Origin: Bacteroidota bacterium
GTDB taxonomy: Bacteria; Bacteroidota; Bacteroidia; 2-12-FULL-35-15
DNA: 64,000 nt
Assembly: GCA_947469885.1 (NCBI GenBank)
Contig: CANIQT010000018.1
Span: 19,568-83,567, forward strand
Direction: 5' to 3'
Position 1 is the stretch's first letter. Every line of letters starts with the position of its first letter. Below are positions 1 to 9,296 of the stretch, piece by piece. The position numbers and the translations under genes were made by a program. The notes beneath the pieces are model-generated. The model had not been told where the DNA came from, did no database searches, and saw only the letters and a list, made by a program, of their open reading frames with translations.

Positions 1-79
1 ATGGATTTCTTTTTTTAAGAGGTTCAAAAATATGTTTTTTATTAATACTATGGTTTTGTTTTTGAATAATAAGTTTTTT

Positions 80-1273
80 CTACTCCACCTGCACCACCAA
101 TCCCTTCAAATATTCCCCTTCGGGATGAAAAATGCTGGGTGCATGGTCAGCCGGTTGACTGAGATGATGAAGTACGCGAACTGTTCGTCCGGCTTCTATA
201 GCTGCTGCCATTACGGTAGAGTTAAAGGTGTTTTTATCTACCACCTGGGAGCAGGAAAAGGTAAACAATAATCCTCCCGGTTTTATTTGTTTTATGGCTT
301 CGTAGTTCAGTCGTTTGTAACCCATAATAGCATTGTGTTTCACATTTTGATGTTTTGCAAATGCAGGAGGGTCGAGCACAATTATATCATAAGTGTTTTC
401 CCTGTTCTTCAAAAATTCAAACGTATCGATGGCAAACGAAGTATGATTTTTTATGTTGTTTAATTCAATGTTTTTATCTGTTAGCTCAATTGCTTTTTTC
501 GAAATGTCGGTAGAGTGAACCTCGGTAGCACCTGCTTTGGCAGCATACACAGAGAAACCTCCTGTATAACAAAACGTATTGAGTACCACTTTATCTTTTG
601 AATAATGACCCAGCAATTCACGATTTTCGCGCTGGTCTAAAAAGAATCCCGTTTTTTGTCCCCCTTCCCAATCCACATAAAATTGATGATTATTTTCCAA
701 AGCAATGTTTTCGATAGTTGCATTTTCGCGTTTCCACAAATAACCATTTGCCACCTCCACCGATGCTTGCTTGGGCATTTTTTCCTCACTTTTGTCGTAC
801 ACCGCATTTAGTCGAGCTCCATAAATCTCTTGCAGTGCTTTCACAAATTCGTGTTTTATTAAATGCAAACCAATGGAGTGCGATTGAAACACAGCTGTGC
901 CATTATAATAATCAATAATAAATCCCGGCAATCCATCGCCTTCGCCAAAACACAACCGATAACAATTGGTAGCGGTGTTGTTAGTCAGGTTTAATTGTGT
1001 TCTAAAATTATAAGCAGCTTGCAGTTTGCTTTTCCAAAACTCAAAATCTGGAACTACTTCTTTGAACGAAAACATTCGCACCGCTATGGAGCCTATTTGG
1101 CAATGCCCCATTCCGAGGAACTGGTTTTGTGACGAATACACCTCCACCACATCTCCTTCTTCTACTTCACCTGTCATTTTTTTTATGGCTCCCGAAAACA
1201 CCCACGGATGAAACCTCAGCAGACTATGCTCTTTTCCGCTGTTCAATATTGCTTTAATGTATTGTTCTTTCAT
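80..1273 (-). CDS. rlmI: Class I rRNA large-subunit methyltransferase, RlmI-like
   Basis: A 397-residue SAM-dependent methyltransferase of the RlmI family, which makes 5-methylcytosine in 23S rRNA. The N-terminal part (about 1-75) looks like a PUA RNA-binding domain (HPWVFSGAI). The SAM-binding motif NTFCYTGGFS is at 232-241, the LDPPAF motif at 300-305, and FSCSQ at 339-343 carries the expected catalytic cysteine. Length is normal for the family and the ATG is clear. A TAnnTTTG promoter-like box sits only seven bases upstream of the start, so the mRNA may be leaderless. The family is clear; the exact target base is inferred from the family. Confidence 0.85.
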   Translation of the reverse strand: MKEQYIKAILNSGKEHSLLRFHPWVFSGAIKKMTGEVEEGDVVEVYSSQNQFLGMGHCQIGSIAVRMFSFKEVVPDFEFWKSKLQAAYNFRTQLNLTNNTATNCYRLCFGEGDGLPGFIIDYYNGTAVFQSHSIGLHLIKHEFVKALQEIYGARLNAVYDKSEEKMPKQASVEVANGYLWKRENATIENIALENNHQFYVDWEGGQKTGFFLDQRENRELLGHYSKDKVVLNTFCYTGGFSVYAAKAGATEVHSTDISKKAIELTDKNIELNNIKNHTSFAIDTFEFLKNRENTYDIIVLDPPAFAKHQNVKHNAIMGYKRLNYEAIKQIKPGGLLFTFSCSQVVDKNTFNSTVMAAAIEAGRTVRVLHHLSQPADHAPSIFHPEGEYLKGLVVQVE

Positions 1274-1280
1274 AATTTTT

Positions 1281-1288
1281 CAAAGATA
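1281..1288 (-). promoter_or_regulatory. Bacteroidota -7 box before rlmI
   Basis: TATCTTTG on the minus strand matches the Bacteroidota -7 consensus TAnnTTTG. It lies seven bases upstream of the start codon, which would place transcription start almost at the ATG. No -33 TTG was confirmed. Confidence 0.4.
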
Positions 1289-1366
1289 ATTATTTATTAA
1301 TTGAAGATTTATTGATTTGGAGAAATATAGATTTATTTAAATTAATCAGTTCTCCAACTCTCCATT

Positions 1367-3280
1367 TCACTTTTTCACCACCAAACACAACCTCCCTTCC
1401 CCGTCATGCGTTATCATTTTTGTATCTATCATCACTCTTATAGTATGCAATATTTTATCATCATTTGTACCAGTTATTTTTGCTGCCAGTTCTTTCAACT
1501 CCAACGGATGCAATGCCAGCCACTCTTTTATCTGTGTGCTGATGTTTTCAAACTCTTCGGTGTGCAGTATTTTTCTGTTCTCTGCCAAACACACATCACA
1601 TATATTGCATCTGTAACTCTCCGTTTCACCAAAATAAGCCAACAGCCTCTTACTTCGGCACTCGTGTGTACTCTCCGCATAATCCACCATCCATTCCATC
1701 CGCTTTACAGCCCGCGCTTTCAGCACCTCAAAATTTTCTTTTTTCAGGCTCAAATACTTTGCATCCACCCGCTCTTGAGTAAACGTTAGCTGAGGCAAAT
1801 TGGTTTGAGGGATATACGTTATAATTTTATTTTGATGCAGGTATTCCAGCCTTGTTACAATGCTTTCCACCTTTGTTTTCCCATTCTTTGCCAGTTCATA
1901 TTCATTTATTTTTGCAAAACTGTCAAAGAAACCCGTGTAACTTCTCAGCAACAGTTTTATAAACGCATCGTACATTTTATTTGCCACCTGAAACCGATAC
2001 AGCTCCTCTTTATTCAACTCTATCTTCACTCTTGACGATTGATGAAACGAATCGGTAAGTGCAACGTACCCTTCCCGCTCAATAAATTTCATACAATTAA
2101 AAACCCGTATAGGCTCCAGTTTGTATCGGTCACAAAAATCTGAAATCTCAAAATCAAACGTAACCCCAAGCCCGGCACCGGTTGCCACCTGATAATAATT
2201 TGCCAACGCCTGATACGTTTGTTTTATTTCTTCAATCGAAGGATAACTTGCTTCAATAGCAGCATTCAGTTCCACTTTATCACCTTCATTATACAACAGC
2301 ACAGCAAAAGCCTTTCGCCCATCCCTGCCTGCTCTTCCTGCCTCCTGAAAATAAGCCTCCACCGAATCCGGCACATCCATATGCACCACAAACCGCACAT
2401 CCGCCTTATCAATCCCCATCCCAAAAGCATTCGTACACACCATCACCCTCGTTTTGTTACCCGTCCATTCATTTTGTTTCCTGTCCCGCGTTGGCCCATC
2501 CAACCCCGCATGATAAAAATCCGCCCCAATACCATTACTCAACAAATAACTCGCAATCTCCTGTGTTTTTCTTCGGTTGCGCACATACACAATCCCCACT
2601 CCTTTCACATTCGTAGCTATTTTTAACAACCGTTTCAACTTATCCTCCTCCCGAAGCACCACGTATGCCAGGTTTTTCCGCTCATAACTCTGCTGAAAAA
2701 CACTCCCGTTTTTAAACAATAACTTCTCCTCAATCTCCTCCACCACTTCCACAGTCGCAGTAGCCGTAAGTGCAAGCACAGTAACGTTGGGCAACAACTC
2801 CCTCAACTCAGCAATTTTTAAATAACTCGGCCTAAAATCATAACCCCATTGCGAAATACAATGCGCCTCATCCACCGCTATCAAATTCACCTTCATCCGC
2901 TGCAAGCGCACTTTCACAATCTCCGACTCCAACCGCTCCGGACTCATATACAAAAACCTAACATCCCCATACACACAATTATCCAGTGCAATATCAATCT
3001 CCCGTTTGTGCATGGCCGAAGTAATAGCCACAGCCTTAATACCCTTAGCCCTCAAGCCCTCAACCTGTTCTTTCATCAACGCAATAAGCGGACTAATAAC
3101 CACACAAATTCCATCCATATACAACCCCGCCACCTGAAAACAAACCGACTTACCACCACCCGTAGGCAGCAGTGCCAGCGTATCATGCCCTTCCACCACC
3201 GAGCGGATAATTTCCTCCTGCAAAGGTCTAAAAGTCTCATACCCCCAGTATTTTTTCAGTATTTCCTTAACAGTATCCAT
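1367..3280 (-). CDS. recQ: ATP-dependent DNA helicase RecQ
   Basis: A 3'-5' DNA helicase for recombination and replication repair. From the chosen ATG at 3280 the protein has 637 residues. It shows Walker A TGGGKSVCFQ, the DEAHCISQWGYDFRPSY motif II region, LTATAT motif III, FGMGIDKADVRFVVH and the arginine-finger motif QEAGRAGRDG. A RecQ-type zinc site (CRSKRLLAYFG...CNICDVC) and a winged-helix-like C-terminus follow. The frame stays open upstream to an ATG at 3472, but those 64 codons run through low-complexity repeat DNA and have no RecQ similarity, so the internal start is preferred. It is convergent with nothing: both neighbours lie on the same strand or far away. Confidence 0.9.
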   Translation of the reverse strand: MDTVKEILKKYWGYETFRPLQEEIIRSVVEGHDTLALLPTGGGKSVCFQVAGLYMDGICVVISPLIALMKEQVEGLRAKGIKAVAITSAMHKREIDIALDNCVYGDVRFLYMSPERLESEIVKVRLQRMKVNLIAVDEAHCISQWGYDFRPSYLKIAELRELLPNVTVLALTATATVEVVEEIEEKLLFKNGSVFQQSYERKNLAYVVLREEDKLKRLLKIATNVKGVGIVYVRNRRKTQEIASYLLSNGIGADFYHAGLDGPTRDRKQNEWTGNKTRVMVCTNAFGMGIDKADVRFVVHMDVPDSVEAYFQEAGRAGRDGRKAFAVLLYNEGDKVELNAAIEASYPSIEEIKQTYQALANYYQVATGAGLGVTFDFEISDFCDRYKLEPIRVFNCMKFIEREGYVALTDSFHQSSRVKIELNKEELYRFQVANKMYDAFIKLLLRSYTGFFDSFAKINEYELAKNGKTKVESIVTRLEYLHQNKIITYIPQTNLPQLTFTQERVDAKYLSLKKENFEVLKARAVKRMEWMVDYAESTHECRSKRLLAYFGETESYRCNICDVCLAENRKILHTEEFENISTQIKEWLALHPLELKELAAKITGTNDDKILHTIRVMIDTKMITHDGEGRLCLVVKK

Positions 3281-3600
3281 CTTTTTAAACGCATCAAAAT
3301 TACGAAAGTATAACACCCAAAAATTAAATAATTTCCAATTCCCAATTCTTAATTCCCAATTCCTAATTATTATTTGGGCAGACAACTTTCCGCTTCGTAT
3401 TTCAGTGCCTTCCCGCTTTAAATTACAAGTCCGTCCACGCACAAGCGTAATTCCCCTCTGTGCGTCAGCCATTCCCCTCTTCGAGAGGGGCTAGGGGTGT
3501 GTTTTTTATTCCAAAACCTACACACTTCGGGCTTTCCTCTACAATCGGGTGCAGTTTGCCAACTGCTCTCTTCGTATTTACGTTTAAGTAAACACAAAAA

Positions 3601-3632
3601 AAAATCCCGCTTTTCTCAAAGCAGGATTTTTT
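3601..3632. terminator. Hairpin with A/T-flanked stem, first copy
   Basis: AAATCCCGCTTT, loop TCTC, AAAGCAGGATTT with A-run before and T-run after: a bidirectional intrinsic-terminator shape. A near copy lies at 3793-3828. Confidence 0.5.
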
Positions 3633-3792
3633 TTCTCCAATTCCCAATTACTTTTTCTTCATCAGCTAATCAGCACATCAGCATATCAGCACATCAGCAC
3701 ATCAGCACATTCTTTTTCCTAATTCCTACACCCCGTAACTCCTTACGTTCAAATTAATCCAGTAAGTTATACTTACACCCAAAAAATTTCCA

Positions 3793-3828
3793 AAAAAAAT
3801 CCTGCCTTTCTCAAAGCAGGATTTTTTT
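3793..3828. terminator. Hairpin with A/T-flanked stem, second copy
   Basis: AAATCCTGC...GCAGGATTT with flanking A and T runs, nearly identical to the hairpin at 3601-3632. Two copies within 200 bp suggest a dispersed repeat as well as a terminator. Confidence 0.5.
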
Positions 3829-4053
3829 ATTCCTAATTCCTAATTCCTAATTCCTACACCCCCAGTTAGGCGTATCCCCCCTACGTATTCCCTAACAAGG
3901 TTTCAGAATCATCAGTTTATAGCTCACAACCATCATTTTCTTTTTCATTCACCAAATGCACTATTAATTTTTTATTCCCTCCCCTCTCCTTTTTTCAGGG
4001 GGAGGGGTCGGGGGTCATAGCCGTCAGGTTAAGGAAATTGGTTTTTATTTAGT

Positions 4054-4116
4054 GTCCCGTAGGGACGGCATATTATTTTCATTTGCTTGATTAGTTACAT
4101 TTCGTCCCTACGGGAC
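4054..4116. repeat. Inverted repeat with 14-bp perfect arms
   Basis: GTCCCGTAGGGACG at 4054-4067 is the exact reverse complement of 4103-4116, separated by 35 bases. Each arm is itself near-palindromic. This is a REP-like dispersed element shape. Confidence 0.6.
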
Positions 4117-4286
4117 TTCGCTAATTGCGATTTTTTATTTGTTCAATCGCTTCGTCTTCGAAGACCTTGAATCAAATGGTTGTTTTTTCTTTTTCATTGT
4201 GTGACAAAATTAATATTTTGACACAGTTTATTGAACAGACCCTAGGGGTGAGGTCTTAAAAGCAAAATTTGCATAGTAGTTTACAA

Positions 4287-4475
4287 CTTGCCATCAATCT
4301 AGCTCAACTTGCCATCAATCTAGGGCAATTTGCCATCAATCTAGGGCAACTTGCCATCAATCTAGGGCAACTTACCATCAATCTAGCCCAACTTGCCATC
4401 AATCTAGGGCAACTTGCCATCAATCTAGAGCAACTTGCTATCAATCTAGCCCAAATTGCCATCGATTGCGACCCA
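4287..4475. repeat. 21-bp tandem repeat, eight units plus a degenerate ninth
   Basis: Units of CTTGCCATCAATCTAGGGCAA repeat head to tail with exact 21-bp spacing; variation is concentrated at bases 16-19 (CTCA, GGCA, CCCA, AGCA). Because 21 is three times seven, both strands stay open and the plus strand reads as a seven-residue repeat LAINLGQ. No ribosome-binding site or promoter supports translation, so it is listed as a repeat. Confidence 0.85.
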
Positions 4476-4610
4476 TTTGAAAACAATTTCGCTTTTTTAC
4501 AATACCCATTTAGTGCTATTATCTGCTAATTTGTCCTAATATCAATTCCTAATTCCTAATTCATAACACATTATAATTCAGTGATATAATACACATTTAC
4601 CCCATATTTC

Positions 4611-4720
4611 GGACAAAGTTGAACGGCATACAGGACAAAGTTGGACGGCATACAGGACATGCAAAAGTGGCTTACAGGACATGCGAAAGTGGCATATCGG
4701 ACAACCAAAAGTGGTATAAG
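4611..4720. repeat. Five degenerate 22-bp direct repeats
   Basis: Units begin GGACA at 4611, 4633, 4655, 4677 and 4699. The first two read GGACAAAGTTGNACGGCATA and the last three GGACATGCNAAAGTGGCNTA or similar. The array starts with ATTTCGGACAAAGTTGAACG, which resembles the multi-repeat ends of IS21-family elements (compare 63858-63925), so it may be an IS end remnant. No transposase is nearby. Confidence 0.6.
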
Positions 4721-4791
4721 GCATAGTCGGAAAACTGTATGAACATAAAACCTGCAATTAAATTGATAAGATAAGGAGTTTTAAGTTTAAC

Positions 4792-4799
4792 TATCTTTG
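4792..4799 (+). promoter_or_regulatory. Bacteroidota -7 box before the methyltransferase gene
   Basis: TATCTTTG matches TAnnTTTG and ends 14 bases before the ATG at 4814, giving a very short leader. Confidence 0.45.
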
Positions 4800-4813
4800 C
4801 CAAAAATTAAACA

Positions 4814-6013
4814 ATGCAACAAAACATAACAAACCTAATCACCTTCTTCCAACAAAGCTGGAACAACAACACCTTTGTAAAAATGTCCTTAACCAATTAC
4901 AAAGGAAAAGAACCAAACCTGAAAAAAATTTACCTTAAAAAAGCAATCATAAAAAAACAAGAAGTACTCAGTTTCACTTACCGATACACCACCAACGACA
5001 TCACCAAAAACTATACATTTCCCGAAACCACAACCATCATCACAGGCTTATTAAACGATGATAATTTTAGGTCCGCCACCCTATTCACCACCGCTTTCGA
5101 TATCACCCTCGAATACATAAACCCCCAAAACTGGAAACTGAAACAAAACCAACCAACCACCATTACAGTACCATTAGCCCAGCACGACAAACAAAAAAAC
5201 AGAAAAATAGAAGCCAAAGGTAAACACTATTTGCACCAACTAAAAATTACCGATGCCGATGGAAACGTCCTCAATGCAGCACAAGATAAATACAAACAAA
5301 TAAACCATTACATCGAAATATTAAGTTCCCTCCTCAACGAACTCCCCCAACGAACCACAACCAACGTGGTGGACATGGGTGCCGGCAAAGGCTACCTTAC
5401 CTTTGCGTTATATGATTATTTAAACAATGTCATACACAAACCCGCAACAGTAACCGGAGTAGAATCAAGAAAAGAACTAGTAGAATTATGCAACACCATT
5501 GCCCAAAATTCAGCATTTAATAATCTGCATTTCCAACAAGGTTCAATTGATAAATACCAAACCAACAACCTCAATGTACTCATCGCCCTCCATGCCTGCG
5601 ACACCGCCACTGACGATGCAATAGCAAAAGGCATTCTCGGAAATGCCGATTTGATAGTCGTTGCACCCTGCTGCCACAAACAGATACGCAGAGAAATAGA
5701 AAAACATAAAGTTAAAAACAACCTTACATTTCTTACCAAGCACGGCATCTTTCTCGAGCACCAGGCCGAAATGGTCACCGATGGCATTCGTGCCCTGGTG
5801 CTGGAGTATTATGGCTATTCAACCAAAGTCTTCGAATTTGTGTCAGACGCCCACACCCCAAAAAATGTGTTGATAGTCGGAATAAAAAAACAAAATACAA
5901 CAGTCCACAAACAAGATATTTTAAGTAAAATAGATGCAGCAAAAAAGTATTTTGGAATCGGAGAGCATCATTTAGAAAAAATGATGGGGCTATTTGTAAA
6001 TAAAAACCATTAA
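4814..6013 (+). CDS. Class I SAM-dependent methyltransferase (Methyltransf_32-like)
   Basis: A 399-residue protein with a C-terminal Rossmann methyltransferase domain. The SAM motif VDMGAGKGYLTFALYDYL lies at about 185-200, ALHACDTATDDAI follows, and VVAPCCHKQIRREIEKH is a hallmark of the family that includes eukaryotic METTL25/RRNAD1-like proteins. The N-terminal 170 residues carry no motif I recognise and may bind substrate. The substrate is unknown; RNA is a guess from distant relatives. It stands alone with its own promoter-like box and is followed after 27 bases by an unrelated lipoprotein gene. Confidence 0.7.
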   Translation: MQQNITNLITFFQQSWNNNTFVKMSLTNYKGKEPNLKKIYLKKAIIKKQEVLSFTYRYTTNDITKNYTFPETTTIITGLLNDDNFRSATLFTTAFDITLEYINPQNWKLKQNQPTTITVPLAQHDKQKNRKIEAKGKHYLHQLKITDADGNVLNAAQDKYKQINHYIEILSSLLNELPQRTTTNVVDMGAGKGYLTFALYDYLNNVIHKPATVTGVESRKELVELCNTIAQNSAFNNLHFQQGSIDKYQTNNLNVLIALHACDTATDDAIAKGILGNADLIVVAPCCHKQIRREIEKHKVKNNLTFLTKHGIFLEHQAEMVTDGIRALVLEYYGYSTKVFEFVSDAHTPKNVLIVGIKKQNTTVHKQDILSKIDAAKKYFGIGEHHLEKMMGLFVNKNH

Positions 6014-6040
6014 ATTTGGCAACTATTTTTTAACAACAAA

Positions 6041-6751
6041 ATGAAAACTATAAAAGCAATAATACTCCTCTTCGGAATTTCTATATGTGTATTCTCCTGC
6101 AGGCAAAGTTCAAAAAGCATCACAGAAGAAGCCTCTGCCGATTCTATTAAAATAAATATGGAGAACGATTCGAGAATAAAACTCGGGTTGGTGGAGGTCA
6201 GAATTATCAATCAAATTTGGTCAAAACTAAATTTGAATGTAAGCGTGTTCAGAAACGGAGATTCTATACCTGAAGCAAGAACAGAAGAAGAGTGGGATGC
6301 AGCAGGTAAACAAGGAAAAGCTGCTTGGTGCTATTATAGCAACGACCCTTCAAACGGAACTAAATTCGGAAAGCTTTACAACTGGTTTGCAGTAAACGAC
6401 CCTAGAGGTTTAGCCCCCTTAGGCTGGCACATACCATCAGATGCCGAATGGAAATTACTCATCAAAAATATGGGCGGAGAACGGTATGCAAAAGAAAAAC
6501 TAAAAAGCACCACCGGTTGGAATATCAACTGCAATGGTACTAACATAAGCGGATTTACTGCACTACCAAGCGGTTACCGCACCGATGCAGGTCCTTTTCA
6601 TTATGTAGGTGGCAACAGTAGTTATTGGAGCACTACCGTAAGTGGTCCTCGCAGTGCTTGGGATCGCTATCTTTCTTGTGCCATTAGCGATGTTACACGT
6701 TATGGCACCGAAATGGAAGATGGGCTTTCCGTGAGATGCGTTAAAGACTAA
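6041..6751 (+). CDS. FISUMP-domain lipoprotein
   Basis: A 236-residue predicted lipoprotein. The signal peptide ends in a lipobox-like FSC at residues 19-21. The body matches the Fibrobacter succinogenes major paralogous (FISUMP) domain: TEEEWDAAGKQGKAAWCYY, GKLYNWFAVNDPRGLAPLGW, HIPSDAEW and YWSTT, ending in DGLSVRCVKD. These surface proteins are common in Bacteroidota and have no firm function. It is followed by a secreted TonB-domain gene and a T9SS protease on the same strand with tiny gaps, so the three may be co-transcribed. Confidence 0.8.
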   Translation: MKTIKAIILLFGISICVFSCRQSSKSITEEASADSIKINMENDSRIKLGLVEVRIINQIWSKLNLNVSVFRNGDSIPEARTEEEWDAAGKQGKAAWCYYSNDPSNGTKFGKLYNWFAVNDPRGLAPLGWHIPSDAEWKLLIKNMGGERYAKEKLKSTTGWNINCNGTNISGFTALPSGYRTDAGPFHYVGGNSSYWSTTVSGPRSAWDRYLSCAISDVTRYGTEMEDGLSVRCVKD

Positions 6752-6761
6752 TAGAAGATTT

Positions 6762-7232
6762 ATGAAAACAGTAAGCTTACTTTCCGCATTCATTTTTATA
6801 TCATTATCCATGCTCGCTCAAAATGGTAACAACACCGAAACGCAGCCCCCACCACCACCCATGTACGATAAAGCAGTTTCTAAAGACTCTGTTTCTGCTG
6901 AGCCACCATTAGTTATTGTAGAAGAAATGCCAGAATACCCTGGGGGAATGACTGCAATGACAAAGTTTATTGGCGATAATGTAAACTATCCTAATTACGA
7001 AATGAAACACAACATTACAGGAACATGTTACGTTGGGTTTGTGGTCGAAAAAGATGGAAGCGTATCTGATGTAAAAGTAGTGAAAGGGGTTACAAATGGT
7101 GTCGGTTGCGATGCAGAAGCAGTGCGGGTGGTAAAGCTGATGCCCCGTTGGAAACCCGGAAAGCAGAGTGGGAGGGAAGTGAGAGTAAGGTTTAATCTTC
7201 CTGTAAAATTTAATATTAAAAACCCAAAGTAA
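6762..7232 (+). CDS. Secreted TonB C-terminal-domain protein
   Basis: A 156-residue protein with an N-terminal signal peptide (cleavage near MLAQN), a short proline-rich linker (TQPPPPPMYD) and a TonB C-terminal domain: EMPEYPGGMTAMTKFIGDNV, GTCYVGFVVEKDGSVSDVKV, MPRWKPGKQSGREVRVRFNL. Classical TonB is anchored in the inner membrane and energises outer-membrane receptors. This one lacks a clear retained anchor, as many Bacteroidota paralogues do, so a role in TonB-type transport is uncertain. The gene ends one base before the next ATG. Confidence 0.8.
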   Translation: MKTVSLLSAFIFISLSMLAQNGNNTETQPPPPPMYDKAVSKDSVSAEPPLVIVEEMPEYPGGMTAMTKFIGDNVNYPNYEMKHNITGTCYVGFVVEKDGSVSDVKVVKGVTNGVGCDAEAVRVVKLMPRWKPGKQSGREVRVRFNLPVKFNIKNPK

Positions 7233-7233
7233 A

Positions 7234-8397
7234 ATGAAAAAAAGTGGTGCAGTACTTATTGCTTTTTGTTTTCTATTTAAGATTCATGCACAAACTGCCA
7301 CTTTCAATATCACCTATTCAGGTTTTACCCCACAGGCACAAACTGCTTTCCAGTATGCAGCCGACACGTGGGGGCACACCATAGTTTCATCAGTACCTAT
7401 TAAAGTAACCGCACATTTTCAACTCTTGCCTGCAGGCACATTGGGAATTACATTTCCAAATGGAATAAAAAACTTTGCAGGGGCACCTGCAGCCGACAGG
7501 TGGTATGCCACATCACTGGCCAATTCCATTGCAGGAACTGAATTAAATGTGGGAGTGCCCGATGTGGAAATGTTTCTGAGTAGCAGCACCAATTGGTATT
7601 ACGGAACGTCAGGAACTGTCCCAGCAGGGCAATACGATATGGTCACCATCGTCCTTCACGAATTGTGTCACGGGCTTGGATTCCTCAGTCTGGCAAAAGA
7701 TTCAACAGGTATTGGTTCGTTTGGAATGTTGCGCAATGCAGATTTTTTTAATCTTGTTTCTGCCTTTCCTTGGCCCAATTTGGATACACTTCCTTCTGTG
7801 TTCGATGAATTTCTTGTAACCAATATAAATGAGAAATTAGATTCATTTCCAAACCCTTCCACTATTTTATCAATCAAACTGAAAAGCAACAATATCTATT
7901 TTAATGGACCAAACGCAATGGCAGCCAATGCAGGAACTAAACCAAGAATATATGCACCTGCCTCCTTTTCGCTTGGTTCTAGCATTACTCATTTGAACGA
8001 AGGAACTTATCCTGCAGGAAATCCGAACGAACTAATGACACCCAGCGGAAATCCTGCTTACGCCCTTCATAATCCCGGACCTATTTGTATTGGAATACTC
8101 AAAGACATCGGTTGGGTAATTAATCCAACTTTGGGGGTGGATGAAATGAATATAAGAAATAATGAATTTGATTTTTATCCAAATCCCACCACTTCACAAA
8201 TTCAAATTAGCAATTATGAATTAAAGATAAAGGAGGTGAAAATAGCAAATACTCTTGGGGAACTTGTATTTCAATCAACCATCATCAATCGTCCAATAAC
8301 AATAAACGTTGATGTAAGTTCACTTCCTAAAGGACTCTATTTTATTTCTGTTCTGTCGAACGAAATTCAAACCACACAAAAATTTATTAAGGAATAA
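7234..8397 (+). CDS. T9SS-secreted zinc metalloprotease-like protein
   Basis: A 387-residue exported protein. A signal peptide (residues 1-19, ending KIHAQ) is followed by a domain with HELCHGLGF at about 147-155, a zinc-protease HExxHxxGF motif. The last 80 residues form a type A T9SS sorting domain (FYPNPTTSQIQI, GLYFISVLSN, TQKFIKE). The substrate is unknown. It is likely secreted across the outer membrane and anchored or released by the T9SS. It is translated directly after the TonB-domain gene. Confidence 0.8.
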   Translation: MKKSGAVLIAFCFLFKIHAQTATFNITYSGFTPQAQTAFQYAADTWGHTIVSSVPIKVTAHFQLLPAGTLGITFPNGIKNFAGAPAADRWYATSLANSIAGTELNVGVPDVEMFLSSSTNWYYGTSGTVPAGQYDMVTIVLHELCHGLGFLSLAKDSTGIGSFGMLRNADFFNLVSAFPWPNLDTLPSVFDEFLVTNINEKLDSFPNPSTILSIKLKSNNIYFNGPNAMAANAGTKPRIYAPASFSLGSSITHLNEGTYPAGNPNELMTPSGNPAYALHNPGPICIGILKDIGWVINPTLGVDEMNIRNNEFDFYPNPTTSQIQISNYELKIKEVKIANTLGELVFQSTIINRPITINVDVSSLPKGLYFISVLSNEIQTTQKFIKE

Positions 8398-8409
8398 ACG
8401 TAAACGGTT

Positions 8410-9282
8410 TTAGTGAAATGCTAAATCCAGGAGCACAAACACTGCAAATACCACACTTGCAATTCCGTTGGTGGTAGCAAAAGCCAGATTCACTCTGCTC
8501 AAATCAGAAGGTTTTACAATCGAATGTTGGTAAACAAGCAAGCCGATAAACAGTCCGGCACCAATCCAGTACAATACGTTAAAATGCGCATACCATCCAG
8601 CATATAAAATAAATGATGCGGAAATAAGATGAAGTAAATTAGAAAACACCAACCCACCTTTTTTGCCTAACCACACAGGAATTGATTTTAAGTTTTTTGA
8701 TTTATCAAATTCCTCATCTTGTAAAGCATAAATTATATCGAAACCCGAAACCCAAAACAAAACTGCAAACGAAAAAAATAATGGTAACCAGTCAAAGGTA
8801 CCTGTTACAGCTAGGTAAGCACCAATAGGAGCAAGTGATAAACCGATTCCTAAAATTAAATGACACAAGGCAGTGAATCGTTTTGTAAGGCTGTAACCAA
8901 GTATAACTGCTAATGCAACCGGTGATAAATAAAAACAAAGCTTATTAATGAAATAAGTGGTTGCAACAAACAACAAACAATTAAAAATTACAAATACAAG
9001 AGCGTTATTGGGCTTAATAATTCCTGCGGGTATTTCGCGAACAACAGTTCTTGCATTTTGTTCGTCATATTTTCTGTCAATAAAGCGATTAAAAGCCATA
9101 GCGGCACTTCTGGCAAAAACCATACATAAAATAACGAATGCAAATAATTTAATATCAAATGTAGCGTTCGTGAAAGTTATCGCAAGAAAATAGCCGATAA
9201 TTGCAAACGGCAATGCAAAAATAGTATGGCTAAATTTTATAAGTGATAAATAATTTGTAATTGTTTTAGAATTTGCAGGCAT
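8410..9282 (-). CDS. UbiA-family prenyltransferase (menaquinone-type, MqnP/UbiA-like)
   Basis: A 290-residue integral membrane prenyltransferase with about eight hydrophobic segments. The first Asp-rich region is AFNRFIDRKYDEQNART (about 63-79) and the second is ALQDEEFDKSKNLKSIP (about 186-202). In Bacteroidota such genes usually serve menaquinone synthesis, either as MqnP of the futalosine route or as a 4-hydroxybenzoate-type enzyme; the sequence alone does not decide. It is convergent with the T9SS protease gene, 12 bases apart. Confidence 0.8.
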   Translation of the reverse strand: MPANSKTITNYLSLIKFSHTIFALPFAIIGYFLAITFTNATFDIKLFAFVILCMVFARSAAMAFNRFIDRKYDEQNARTVVREIPAGIIKPNNALVFVIFNCLLFVATTYFINKLCFYLSPVALAVILGYSLTKRFTALCHLILGIGLSLAPIGAYLAVTGTFDWLPLFFSFAVLFWVSGFDIIYALQDEEFDKSKNLKSIPVWLGKKGGLVFSNLLHLISASFILYAGWYAHFNVLYWIGAGLFIGLLVYQHSIVKPSDLSRVNLAFATTNGIASVVFAVFVLLDLAFH

Positions 9283-9296
9283 TATTAAAGTCAGTT

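Larger units (their letters stand above)
3281..4791. other. Repeat-rich intergenic region without a convincing gene
   Basis: About 1.5 kb between recQ and the methyltransferase gene. It holds AATTCCTAATTCC-type low-complexity runs (about 3340-3370, 3650-3730 and 3830-3860), short CAGCACAT repeats (3661-3712), two near-identical terminator-like hairpins, a GTCCCGTAGGGAC inverted repeat, a 21-bp minisatellite and a 22-bp degenerate array. Open frames here are by-products of repeat periodicity. It looks like a sink for dispersed repeats. Confidence 0.7.

Noticed and set aside
3280..3472. N-terminal extension of RecQ to the ATG at 3472
   Set aside because: The extra codons read repeat DNA and do not match RecQ.
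4287..4475. CRISPR array
   Set aside because: Units are contiguous without spacers and no cas genes are present; the same holds for 15021, 35839 and 4611.
4304..4486. Minus-strand frame across the 21-bp repeat
   Set aside because: Both strands are open because of the period; no start or promoter.
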